Assembly (NCBI GenBank): GCA_014607495.2 | Contig: CP053150.1 | Span: 14,962,495 to 15,026,494, forward strand | DNA: 64,000 bases | Reading direction: 5' to 3' | DNA from: Carposina sasakii | Taxonomy: Eukaryota > Arthropoda > Insecta > Lepidoptera > Carposinidae | Part shown: positions 38,201-46,387 of the stretch, one piece after another | Numbering within the stretch: the stretch's first letter is position 1 | Layout of the letters: the number at the start of each line of letters is the position of its first letter | The notes under the pieces: generated by a model | What the model was told of the DNA's origin: nothing | The model's database searches: none | Seen by the model: the letters and a program-made list of their open reading frames with translations, nothing else | Position numbers and translations under genes: made by a program

Positions 38201-41200
38201 GCAGTGATAGCGTTGCAAGAGAAGATAAAAGCAGAAGTGGGAGAGGTGACCATGCTTGTCAATAACGCCGGCATCATGCCCTGCAAGCCGCTGCTGGATC
38301 AGACGGAGAAGGAAATCAGGGCTGTGTTCGAGGTCAACTCCGTGTCGCATTTGTGGGTCAGTATATAGGTATCACAAATAAGGTGATTAGTACACATGCC
38401 TTCTTGTACAGTCAGGGTTAAGATAGGGATAAAAAGTGTATAGTAGCACTCCTGATAGATACCTTAAGGCTTCGTCCGCACATGCATACGGAAAGTTGCG
38501 GCATAAATGTAGAAGAAGAGTATTTCGTGGAGGTAAAAGTTTACATCCTATTCCTCTATGCCATAAAGTAGGATGTGGTGTCCACGCCTAGATTCGAGCG
38601 GCGAAAGTGGCACCTAAAGTGCAACTAAATGAGGATACTATGCAGTGGAACCAGCTGCAGTTATTTATGAGAAGATCTTTTCCAACAGTCGGAGTCCGTA
38701 TTTTATACAGATAACATCAACATACTCTTAGCGCCGCCTAGAGTCTAACCTAGCGAGTAGCTGATTAAACATTCTAAGATTGGGACCGGCTGCACTGCGT
38801 GCTTGGCCCCTAAGTAGTCGCTTGGCATGCATCCAAGGAAACACTAGGCGCGAGGTAAGCCAGGCTCTTGGCACAAATAAAGCCTCCTGGATGTGCGGAC
38901 GCAAATAGGTGATGCTGCAAATATGGTGTAATAACTTACCATTTGTTCCATTATTTAATTCCGTAGATGCTCCAAACCTTCCTCCCGCCCATGATGGAGA
39001 AGAACCACGGGCACGTGGTGGCGATGTCCTCGATGGCGGGCATCATCGGGCTGAGGAACCTGGTGCCGTACTGTGCCACCAAGTTCGCAGTGCGCGGCCT
39101 GATGGAAGCTCTTAGTGAGGAGCTGAGGGAGGACCAGAGGGATTTCAGTGGGGTATGTTTTGTGACTGGATATTATTTGTGACTGATTTGTAACCTATAT
39201 TTCTACTATAGGTAATTGTGCGCACACAGGGTGTTATATGCCCTTTTGCTAGAATAACTAATTTTAAAAATCACGTGTGATAGACTGATTGGTGCAGTTG
39301 GTAGTGACTCTTCCCCTGATTACGTAACTTGCATTGCTTCGGCTCTGCTACTGCAAATTAAGTAATCAGGGGCCTGTCTGCGACGCCATAGGGCCTGGGT
39401 TCTAATTCCAATAGGTGCAAACGTTGATATGTTTAATACGGGTGTTTGTTTCCTAGTCATGGGTGTTTCTACAATTACTCGTATTTACCTATATATATTT
39501 ATATTCCGTTGCATAGTGTTCCAGTCCAAGACACAAGACCTTAGTGATCTTATTGTCTTATTGTGGGACTAGGTTAATGTGTGGAAATAGTACCTAAATA
39601 ATAAAGATTTTCTATTTCCGTGTCACTAAATTCTCATTATTGCAATCAAGAGTCAGTATAGAGTGCCGGGCCAAAAACCGTAACCCCTAGAAGTATGAAC
39701 AAAGGCGTTTTACCCAACTGCTACCAATCCAACAATATACCTAATTCCAGTCTTATAAAGCCTTTTTATCCACTTTGCAGATAAAATTCACCGTTATCTA
39801 CCCATTCATAGTAGACACAGGTCTCTGCCAGAAGCCCAAGATTAAGTTCCCCAATCTCCTAAAGATCGTCTCCCCTGGAGAGGCAGCTGACAGCATCGTG
39901 GATGCTGTGAGACGGAATTACTATGAGATCACCATTCCTAGCTCGTTGTTCTATGTTAATCAGGTAAGTAAATAAGTATTTGGTAACCTTAAAAGCCGCG
40001 CAATATGTATTGCAAACTTGCCATGCTCGGCTTGCCTTGGGTAATAAAATCTCACGGCAAAATGACACGCGTCATGTGTCCTGCATGTCGTTTAACGGTA
40101 TTTTTCCTAATTTTTTAACAAACATAAACACACAGCTTCTATGCTGCTCTGGGAGTGAAAAAAAAAAGTATAATACGACAGCTGCTTCTCTTCTCGGGCA
40201 TACTGTACAAGTCAGTAGAGGGACAAGAGGGTCTTGGTGTTTTGTAGGCGATGGGCTGACCACCTGTCACTACTAACCGAACTTGTACATCTCAACTATA
40301 CCCTCAAAATTAGTCAGAAGTGGCACCATGTGGTTCTATCGGCCCTTGGTGCTCTGCCTACCCCGTAAGGGATAAAGGCGTGATTATATGTATGTATGTA
40401 TAAACACACAGCTGTGTTCCCGTAGTGGGGTAGCCAGAACTGCAGGATCATAAAGGAGACCCCACAGCTACGTTTAGCATAGCGAGGACCGATGTAAATG
40501 ATCAGTGAAAAGTTGATAGCTTGACTTGATGATGCCCGAGTTCCTTAGTCGACTCTTACGACATGCATGAAAGGAGATGCAGCTGATGTATTCTAGTGAT
40601 GTCTTATTAGGCTTTTCTGCGACTTTCTATAATTCAATTTAAACTATAACTGCACCCTATTTAGTCCTACTTGGTCTGGCCATTCTTGCGCCTCCTAGAG
40701 TCTACGCTCTGTGCCTGGGTGTACCAGTGGCACCGCTCTATTTAGGACACTAGTGATGTCCAGCATTAGCACATGCATTTTTGTCACAGTTAATCATTTA
40801 AATTATTATTATTAATTCAATATTATTATTATTAATATAATCCGCTAGGATATGGTTGACCATTTAATATTTTATTTAATAATTAAATATTGTGCTGAGG
40901 GATTCAGCTTTGTTTACCGAGATTTGGCTAGTGTATAGCTATCGGGATAAAAAAATAACGTTGCCAAAAACGTAATGTAAAAGAGATGGTAAAATTCGTC
41001 ATCCGAGTTAATTGACCCGATAGCTCAGTTGGTTAGAGCGAAAGCACGGTTTGCGAGAGGTCGTGAGTTCAAATCTCACTCGGTGATTTTTTTTTTAAAT
41101 TTCTTTATTAATAATTTAAATTATTCTAAAGGGAAATATTGTTTTTAATTCCAGATGGTCCGAGTGTTCCCTCGTGAGATAGGTCTCCGAATGAAAGACT

Positions 41201-41232
41201 TCCTAGACTCCGGTGTGGACGCGCACGTATAA
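23180..41232 (+). CDS. SDR16C-family short-chain dehydrogenase/reductase (RDHE2-like), whole gene, 7 coding exons
   Basis: Join 23187-23248, 34342-34501, 35172-35323, 38179-38356, 38967-39152, 39781-39963, 41155-41232: 332 codons and TAA, all GT-AG introns in phase. Order: a short polar N-terminus (1-30), one hydrophobic segment (about 31-46) as membrane anchor, then a classical SDR Rossmann fold with TGTGHGMG (76-83, NAD(P)-binding), CVDV (aspartate after strand 2, often an NAD(H) sign), NNAG (153-156), N178 in VNSVS, S206, and Y219-CAT-K223 as catalytic residues. All of the catalytic tetrad N-S-Y-K is present. Known SDR16C members (epidermal retinol dehydrogenase 2, RDH10) oxidise retinol or other hydrophobic alcohols at the ER or lipid droplet. 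The substrate here is inferred only as a lipid alcohol or ketone. The gene is slightly longer than vertebrate RDHE2 (about 309) owing to the N-terminus. Confidence 0.93.
23613..24378 (+). repeat. SINE, long type, with a TIR element at its end
   Basis: It opens CTAGTGGACTCAGTTCGCG and carries a microsatellite-like run of GACAAAC units. Its tail is interrupted at 23971-24353 and continues as TATATGTATAGAT afterwards. Confidence 0.7.
23971..24353. mobile_element. TIR element (AGGGTTGCCA ends)
   Basis: The ends are AGGGTTGCCA and TGGCAACCCT (perfect 10-bp inverted), with looser inner pairing around TCCTG...CAGGA. It is about 383 bp. The central part from about 24070 to 24215 has its own weak inverted ends (GACACATTC and GAATGTGTT) and may be a second element inside. 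No transposase frame is present. Confidence 0.7.
25720..26165 (+). pseudogene. Two adjacent RTE-type LINE pol C-terminal fragments
   Basis: 25720-25985 codes, in one frame, [20 protein letters not shown] and [10 protein letters not shown], the conserved tail of RTE-like pol. Downstream, 25990-26165 is a different subtype matching 37830-38070 (RVLRVSYEMTDN-like, then CADPK-like around CCGACCCCAAATAAATGGGA). Both are dead fragments. Confidence 0.8.
27115..27240. other. GC-rich island in intron 1
   Basis: About 125 bases containing GGGCAGGACGCACATCGTGA and TTGCGCGGGCGCAGG stand out from AT-rich surroundings. No open exon with splice sites was found. It may be an old pol or RNase H fragment. Confidence 0.35.
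28655..28828. repeat. SINE/LINE-tail fragments in intron 1
   Basis: This contains GCGAAATCGGTTCAGCCGTT and ends TTTTTATTATATTATAGAT; its reverse-complement relative is at 43350-43640. Two further fragments with the box AAATTTTATATGAAGG or AAATTTTATATGCATA lie at 29095-29300 and 30545-30731. Confidence 0.65.
31103..31291 (+). repeat. SINE, short type, copy 3
   Basis: It starts CTAGCTGTTGCCCGCACCTC and ends TTTCGCATTTATAATATTAG. An AAATAAATAAATAAAT run follows nearby. Confidence 0.85.
31532..31593. repeat. Perfect palindrome, 29-bp arms, 4-base loop
   Basis: The left arm 31532-31560 begins CAGATATCGCATACAGATAA and the right arm 31565-31593 is its exact reverse complement; the loop is ATTG. 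No mismatch was seen. It is not part of a repeat family found elsewhere in the window. Confidence 0.9.
32621..32718. mobile_element. MITE-G copy
   Basis: Ends TGGGGCAAGCACGAACCTC and GGGTCGTGCTTACC pair. The centre keeps CATAGATTTTGCTTGCGAGC. It is about 98 bp, with an internal loss compared with 57966-58082. Confidence 0.75.
33615..33944 (+). mobile_element. MITE-B copy 4
   Basis: It runs from CAGGTGATTTTTGGTCGTCA after TA to AAAAATCACCCTG before TA, 330 bp, with a deletion after AGCATACCTGGGTAGTGTCT. Confidence 0.85.
34342..34501 (+). CDS. SDR coding exon 2 (membrane anchor)
   Basis: The acceptor is TTGTTAACAG and the donor GTAAGC. The first G completes Trp21, then 53 codons run from TDEQGIAMKI to KGEIIL. 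It holds the hydrophobic segment YQGVILALEIFVVWL, followed by FFVPPEQK. Start and end phases match the exon at 47-194 of the divergent paralog. Confidence 0.93.
34502..35171. other. SDR intron 2
   Basis: An intron of 670 bp, AT-rich, with no repeat I recognise except a TATATATA run near 34772-34782. Confidence 0.85.
35172..35323 (+). CDS. SDR coding exon 3 (cofactor-binding glycine motif)
   Basis: Acceptor TATTCCAG, donor GTCAGT. Fifty codons and two bases code ITGTGHGMGREVALRFAKLG and then GIIVCVDVNPTGNQE. TGxxxGxG is intact. The acidic D after strand 2 suggests preference for NAD(H) over NADP(H); that is inference from family rules. Confidence 0.95.
35593..35921. mobile_element. TIR element (CCAGG-GGTCTACTCTGAA ends)
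   Basis: Left end CCAGGGGGTCTACTCTGAAA and right end CTTCAGAGTAGACCTCCTGG pair with two mismatches over 20 bp. It is 329 bp. Inside are pairs such as CGATCGGACCGAATG and repeated CGACCGAA. No clear target duplication and no coding. Confidence 0.7.
36590..36969. repeat. F2 repeat followed by palindromic MITE
   Basis: 36590-36775 is F2 (CAGTCCACTGTTAAACG through CCCGGGCAGACATGGGG). 36782-36969 is a separate element: ends CCCCTTATTACCTAA and the complement of CCCCTGATTAGGTCTAA, with inner arms AGCGATAGCGAAAATTGTAC and its complement. Relatives are at 39313-39372 and 53978-54075. Confidence 0.7.
37334..37672 (-). repeat. SINE, long type, full-length
   Basis: Reverse orientation: ATCTATACATATAATAAAAA to GTCGCGGGCGGCCACTAG. 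All landmarks are kept, so it is one of the best copies for a consensus. Confidence 0.85.
37830..38070 (+). pseudogene. RTE-type LINE pol C-terminal fragment
   Basis: One frame codes LKRRDERHILQRALCMSVDG then GRGRPKKCWMDCVREDMRVL and MTDNRDAWKVHIALTPNKWE, the conserved pol tail of RTE-like LINEs. The upstream pol is absent. It lies in SDR intron 3. Confidence 0.85.
38179..38356 (+). CDS. SDR coding exon 4 (NNAG motif)
   Basis: The first A completes Glu125; 59 codons follow, CDVTNREAV to EVNSVSHLW, then GTCAGT. It includes CDVT (adenine-binding aspartate after strand 3), LVNNAGIMP (stabilises the sheet) and N178 of the catalytic tetrad. Confidence 0.95.
38357..38966. other. SDR intron 4
   Basis: 610 bp. 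Part of it, 38465-38900, is comparatively GC-rich with gene-like patches (ACCGGCTGCACTGCGTGC), but no frame or splice pair fits the protein. Its ends GGCTTCGTCCGCACATG near 38468 and GGATGTGCGGACGC near 38889 pair loosely, so it may be a decayed TIR element. Confidence 0.5.
38967..39152 (+). CDS. SDR coding exon 5 (catalytic Ser, Tyr, Lys)
   Basis: 62 codons in phase 0 between CCGTAG and GTATGT. It codes VVAMSSMAGIIGLRNLVPYC then ATKFAVRGLMEAL. S206, Y219 and K223 occupy the classical SDR spacing (13 residues between Ser and Tyr, YxxxK). The helix ending SEELREDQRDFSG leads to the next strand. Confidence 0.95.
39285..39592 (+). repeat. tRNA-derived SINE copy 1 with a 60-bp insert
   Basis: Box A-like GGTGCAGTTGGTAGTGACT and decayed box B-like GGGTTCTAATTCC are split by an insert at 39313-39372. 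The body continues with GGTGCAAACGTTGATATG and GTGTTTGTTTCCTAGTCAT. Other copies: 53408-53632 and 61466-61697. Confidence 0.8.
39313..39372. mobile_element. 60-bp mini-element inside a SINE
   Basis: Ends CCCCTGATTACGTAACTT and AAGTAATCAGGGG are inverted. The interior TGCATTGCTTCGGCTCTGCT resembles the right arm of the 36782-36969 element, of which this is probably a deletion derivative. Confidence 0.65.
39781..39963 (+). CDS. SDR coding exon 6
   Basis: 61 codons in phase 0 between CTTTGCAG and GTAAGT. It codes IKFTVIYPFIVDTGLCQKPK; YPFIVDTGL equals the VxPxxxxT segment that follows the catalytic helix in classical SDRs. VSPGEAADSIVDAVRRN is the usual Rossmann C-terminal helix. Confidence 0.95.
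40138..40399 (-). repeat. SINE-D copy 4 with 14-bp target duplication
   Basis: It is flanked by ATAAACACACAGCT at 40124-40137 and 40400-40413. Its insertion broke repeat family E, which continues at 40405-40600 (GTTCCCGTAGTGGGGTAGCC, then CGACTCTTACGACATGCATG). Family E fragments recur at 1310-1550, 14080-14290, 18444-18545, 30400-30500, 48930-49070, 51690-51930 and 59316-59545. Confidence 0.9.
40836..41100 (+). repeat. Composite SINE with a tRNA-like 3' module, copy 1
   Basis: It begins ATAATCCGCTAGGATA, runs through GCTTTGTTTACCGAGATTTG and AACGTTGCCAAAAACGTAAT, and ends in the tRNA-like part at 41014-41086 plus a T-rich tail. Copy 2 is 57232-57465 on the minus strand. It sits in the last SDR intron, its tail about 55 bp before the terminal acceptor. 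Confidence 0.8.
41014..41086 (+). tRNA. tRNA-like module of a SINE (not a functional tRNA gene)
   Basis: It shows a D-arm-like TAGCTCAGTTGGTTAGAGC and a T-arm GTGAGTTCAAATCTCAC with a perfect 5-bp stem. The acceptor (GACCCGA against TCGGTGA) is only partly paired and the anticodon arm is unclear. Flanking sequence on both sides is shared with the copy at 57232-57465, so it belongs to a repeat. Confidence 0.55.
41155..41232 (+). CDS. SDR coding exon 7 (C-terminus)
   Basis: After TTAATTCCAG, 25 codons MVRVFPREIGLRMKDFLDSG VDAHV and TAA at 41230-41232. The segment FPREIGLRMKDFL is the C-terminal helix usual in RDHE2-like proteins. No further membrane segment or retention signal is obvious. Confidence 0.92.
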   Translation: MVRVFPREIGLRMKDFLDSGVDAHV

Positions 41233-42510
41233 AGGAGCGTCCACACGCGGCGCGACACACGGCGCTCTTTGCCAGCGCTTGTACACTCAAGCACTGGCAA
41301 GTAACGCTCGCTGTGAAACATCCACTGTGTGAATGTCGTGTACGATTTTGTACAAGTGCATTTTGATAGAATCTCTGTTTTGTAATATTGTTTTTGCCGT
41401 TTTGGATTTTTTAAATTGTAATTTTCAGCTTTTGGCCTGCAAATACCCTATGAATAAACTGCAATTGTTTGTTAATATTAGATGTAGGTACCTTAGTAAA
41501 GAAACCACTAAGTGGTCTGTGCCTTAGTATAAACATTGCATGGATAGGGATTCCGAATTTTACAAATAATATAACATATACTAATATAATAATATAACGT
41601 GTAGACAACATAGTCCAAAATACAAACTGCGGTCACCAACCCGCCGCCCAGCGTGGTGACTATGGGCAAATACCTGCCATGGCAGTCTTGTGGCGTGCCC
41701 TGGGGGAGGCCTACATCCAGCAGTGGACTGCAATAGGCTGATGATGATGATGATGATAACATATTGAACCATAGTTGAATTTTTACTTAAATATTTCGGC
41801 AAAAACATAGTAAAATACGTTAACCAAGACTTAGGACTAAACTATTATTAAATTAGAAGGAAACTTGTAATAGTGAATAATTATGGTTTGTCTACTAAAT
41901 AATTTAAGTAACTTTAAGGTATTAATCTAAGTACCTACATAGATAGGAGATACGAGAATAATGTGCGACGAGTTTCAGTGTAGTTTTGTATGAACGTACT
42001 ACCTATTTGATTAGGTACCTACGGCTTAAAAAGCAATGGGTATTACAAAAAATCCTGTTAATGTGTCTTGATTTGGTTAGCCTATATTTCTTGCCTTTGC
42101 GTAATTAACTAAGTATGTTTCAATAGTCGAAATACTTAGCTATCGAGTTAACTAATCTATGAACCAAAAAATTTTATAGACCGACCATCTTAGCAATTTG
42201 TTGTCATGAAATTGTGTAAATACCATTCTGTGAGCGTCTATTTCTACGTCTATGCTCCAGTTGTAATGATGATAGCTGTAAATATATACAAGGCTAGTTC
42301 AGTATTTGGGTGAATCTATGACAGCAGTGCCTAATGTTGTGTGTGCCATTAAATGTAGCAATAGCTAAACTGTAACCAACTGTTCCAACTAAAATAGGTG
42401 TATGGAAGCAGCTTAAGAGTAGAAGATTTGATGTTGCCTTATCTTTACAAAGTTTTAGAGAAGAACAGCATTAACTTTATCTTTTCAATATGCTATCTGA
42501 CCAATGAAAC

Positions 42511-42800
42511 AATTGGTCTTAAGACTGCTGAACAAAAGTTGGGAACAGAAGAATAGATATTTTACTCAAAAATATTATTGTGTTATCACGTTTGTTTTCT
42601 TCGATTCTCTCTCTCTGTGTGTTAATGATATGTGATAATTAAATGTAGACTAAGTAATTGGTCTTAAGACTGCTGAACAAAAGTTGGGAACAGAAGAATA
42701 GATATTTTACTCAAAAATATTATTGTGTTATCACGTTTGTTTTCTTCGATTCTCTCTCTCTGTGTGTTAATGATATGTGATAATTAAATGTAGACTAAGT
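42511..42800. repeat. Exact 145-bp tandem duplication
   Basis: Copies are 42511-42655 and 42656-42800, each beginning AATTGGTCTTAAGACTGCTG and ending TAGACTAAGT. I saw no difference between them. Each contains a CTCTCTCTCTCTG run. An extra AATT follows the second copy. Confidence 0.92.
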
Positions 42801-42860
42801 AATTAAGTATGTATGTGATGTATTTGTGATTGAGACCATATATTTTTGAATGCTTTATCG

Positions 42861-42866
42861 AATAAA
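42861..42866 (+). terminator. Likely polyadenylation signal of the SDR gene
   Basis: AATAAA in TCGAATAAAATATG is followed 33 bases on by a run of eight T, the usual downstream element. Confidence 0.55.
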
Positions 42867-43349
42867 ATATGTCTAAGATTTAAGAGCTTTGCATTTTTTT
42901 TATTACAATCTTTAGGTATAGGCTAGTTTACCCAACCTAAAATAAAATATTAGGTATCTACTTATCTAAAAATAAATTAACTTCGCATATGCAATTTCAC
43001 TCTATTTATTCAATCTGAACAGATTAAAATATTGCCTTAGGTTATACCTATTTTACTTACAAGTAGGTACATTTTGGTTCTACTGAACGATACAAGATTT
43101 ACAGCTTTTACAGCATCTAGAGGTAGGTACTCAGAAAGTCTACTTTTTCAACAGACAACGGTCACGAACAAATATATTAAGTAGGTACTTACTTCGGTTC
43201 TTAGTCATTGGATCAAGAAGGTACCTAAGTACAACAAATATATGTAATCTACTTACGTGTATACTCGTAGTTGGGTCATTGTCAAATTTTGAGCAGGTAA
43301 ACTTGTCCTCAGAAGAAAATATTTGGATGTTATAGCAAAATTGTGATAA

Positions 43350-43895
43350 TCTATAATATAAAAATGAATAGCTAAATGTGTTGGTAAGCGCGAATCTCGA
43401 GAACGGCTGAACCGATTTCGCTAATTATTTTTTTAGCGTATTACTTGAAGTACAGGGATGATTCTAACGGAGAGAAAAATTTAAAAAAAAATGCCTCAAC
43501 ATGTCTAAAACATTCCTTTTCTACATTCCCATACAAACAATTTGTTCGAAAATTGAAAGCCCGGGAAGGCAAAACAATTGGGTGACGTTAGTTCAAAGGC
43601 GTGGGACAGGACAACGTCTGTCAGGTCCGCTAGTTGATTATACAGGGTGTAACAAAAAGGGTATGTTAAGCGAAAAGCTACGTAAATAGCCCACTCTAGA
43701 GAATCTATCCACAAAATTTGAGACTCGAAATCACATGTTCCCGATAGTATGGAGAATTTTTAAATATCTCAGGAATTTTCATACAATCTTGAAAAATAAA
43801 CATGTGATTTCGAGTCTCAAATTTTGTGGATAGGTTCTCTACAGTGGGCTATTTACGTAGATTTTCGCTTAACATACCCGTTTTGTTACACCCTG
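43350..43895. repeat. SINE/LINE tail followed by MITE-A copy 5
   Basis: 43350-43640 begins TCTATAATATAAAAATGAAT and ends GGTCCGCTAGTTGAT, an RTE-type 3' tail in reverse. 43643-43895 is a complete 253-bp MITE-A with TA on both sides (43641-43642, 43896-43897); its arms are long and well paired (TAAGCGAAAAGCTACGTAAA). Confidence 0.8.
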
Positions 43896-45268
43896 TATAT
43901 TTAATTGTGTCAAAATAAAACTGATTATTGGAATGATCTAAGTAGTGAAAATAGTTTATTCATGTATAAATACTCAGACCAATTTTATCAGTAACAGAAT
44001 GGTCATCATTGGTATTTCAGTACCTATAGACAGCTGAGACGGTAACAGAGTTGTACATTTTGCATACACCTAGCTATAAATTGTGGAAATTAAAGAAAAA
44101 CCAAGAGTAATACGTCAAGCTTATACTGTGTATATCATATTTAACTAGTTACTACAGATTCCAGCATATTATAAACACTTAAATTTCAGGACCTTTTAAA
44201 TTCTTAGTTACCTGCTCAAAATTGACAATACCCGCTTATATTTTATTGCACGTGACTGTAGGTAATCATCGTAAAAAGTTGATACCTATTAATATTATTT
44301 AAGTCTATAGGTGGGCTAATGATCACATAACAATAAACGCTCGTAGCGCTGAAATGAATTATTTTAGTGAAACCTATAAAATTAAATTGTATTAGGCGTT
44401 ACAATTCGGAAGTTCAAAGGGCCCGGTGGTGGGCGCACCCATAGTGAATGAAACCTATTATTAGATTTTTATTTACAAACTCAATTAGAATAGCGGGAGG
44501 GGGTTCACTTCTGATTTGGTTGATCTTTCAAATATAAACCATTGGTATTTAATTAATATAAATAAGAAAAGTAAGCAGAACAAACTATAAACATAACACA
44601 GCCCTATTTCTTTTATTTTAGCAGATAACGAAAGTTACGCTAAGTAGTTAGGTACGTCAATCTCTTTTCAGTATAATTTACCTTATACGATAATATCTTT
44701 TATTATAATTAATTTACAATAATTATTTCTATCAAGAATACCTATAGTTTGTGTCCAATATTTAGTTTTTAGACACTAAACAAGAAGAACACAACCTATT
44801 TTAATAGCTTTTAATAAATACTTAGGTACGGTAAAATGACATAAGTTTATATATTTGCTGAATCCTTACCTTTACATATTTTTTTATTCAATCAATGCTC
44901 TTCTAATGAATATCTATTGACTACTGATGAATATTTACGCAATATTAAGAAAATGATTCAAGTGAAAATGAAAATGATCAAAGTAATTTGCTAATTTCCA
45001 TGTGGGCAATCGATAGGTTTCTTTTCTACTCTTTTATGTCCAGGAAGATATATCACAAGCAGAATTTTTAAGTTTTCTAATAAAGAAAATACCTACAATA
45101 AAATTAATTATTGAGGTCAAGCTGTGTCCACAGTAGGTACACACATCTACCGTAAGTACGTAAACGAAACAACTTTAGGTATAATTTTTGTCTGTCTATA
45201 ATTAGGTAAATAACATTAGATATTAAAACAGTTTTTACATTATAAGGTATGTACCTACCTCACTAATG

Positions 45269-46387
45269 TAGGGGAGAGTGGGTAACAGTGGATCACGGGG
45301 TACATTGGATAATCCACTATAACTCAGGATGTGTTATCCTTACGCACGTGTTTCTTGCTGCTAATACATTTCCCCTTCCAACACACTAATCGTTTACACA
45401 GTGTCAAAGCAGGAAATCTCGCTATTAGACTCCTCTCATCAAAAAGCAACGAAAGTATTTTTTCACGTGGTTTGTAAATTAGTTTTATATCTTAGTGAAT
45501 AAGTAATATAAAAATTTTATTTTTCTCATGCGATTGAAACATTTTAAATCCTATGTGTCCATTTGTTTTTTTTATTAAGCACATTATTATTTCATAACCG
45601 CAATTGGGTCACAGTGAATCATTTCGTATTGGGTCACAGTGGACTACTGATTCTGTATACCCCGTGGAGATAACGATAAAAATTCATTCATAATATTTTT
45701 TGTGAAAATGCACTGAGATCGGGTAAGAAAGACTGGCATCGAACTACCCATTGAAGAACTGACTAGAAACGCTTTCATTTACAACTTTTTACATAGCCCT
45801 GTTAATACAAAAAATTGGCTACGTTTCGGAGTCTACTCCTCGTGTATCGCTGAACCAAAAAAACTTTTAAAAAGTTATTATGAATTGTTAACTCTAATTC
45901 AACATTTGAATCATAAACTGGACAGCAAATAAACGGAGCCATCCATCACCTTGGAACTCTAATTCGATTTTCTCAAAAAGTATAAACTTATGCCTATAGA
46001 AAGTGCTTCTTTCATTAAATGTACTTTGTGTAGGTATAAGTTTGATAGTTGTAAGTTTGATACTATTTGAAAAAATCGAATTAGAGTTCTAAAGTGACAG
46101 ATGGCTCGGTTTATTTGCTGTCTAGTGTAGATTATCTAGATATCGGAATAATTTCTATCTAATCGGTTGATGATTCATTGTCATCCATGCATTGATCCAA
46201 AGTGTCCAATTTTTTTAACTTGTTATAACTTGTAATTTTATGTAACGAAAGCCATCAAATGCCTTTTTTAATAAAGATTAGATACTAAAGTTATGATTGC
46301 ATTTCAAAGATGAATAATTTAGGCATAAACTTTCCAGCTGTGTAGATTTGAAAAAAAAAGTGATCCACTGTTACCCACTCTCCCCTA
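45269..46387. mobile_element. 1.1-kb TIR element (GGGGAGAGTGGGTAAC ends)
   Basis: The 26-bp ends 45271-45296 and 46360-46385 are exact reverse complements, starting GGGGAGAGTGGGTAAC and continuing to GATCAC. TA lies on both outer sides. Near the left half, shorter forms (GGGTCACAGTGAATCA, GGGTCACAGTGGACTAC) recall the end. No frame longer than 60 codons exists, so it is non-autonomous. Confidence 0.85.
45921..46122. mobile_element. 202-bp TIR element nested in the 1.1-kb element
   Basis: The left arm GACAGCAAATAAACGGAGCC and the right arm GGCTCGGTTTATTTGCTGTC are inverted. Pairing extends about 55 bases to GGAACTCTAATTCGATTTT with few mismatches. Target duplication is not obvious. Confidence 0.8.

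Larger units (their letters stand above)
41233..42890 (+). other. Probable SDR 3' UTR
   Basis: There is no coding signal after the stop. It contains an F2 repeat in minus orientation (41622-41757, ending in ATGATGATG) and the 145-bp tandem duplication (42511-42800). Polyadenylation could use AATAAA at 41454 or, better, at 42861, the latter followed by a T run. Confidence 0.6.

Noticed and set aside
41014..41086. Functional tRNA gene
   Set aside because: The acceptor stem is poorly paired, the anticodon arm is not convincing, and the flanks on both sides are shared with another copy at 57232-57465, so it is part of a SINE.
43900..45260. Hidden small gene between the SDR and ORP genes
   Set aside because: Very AT-rich with stops in all frames and no paired splice sites around any conserved motif.
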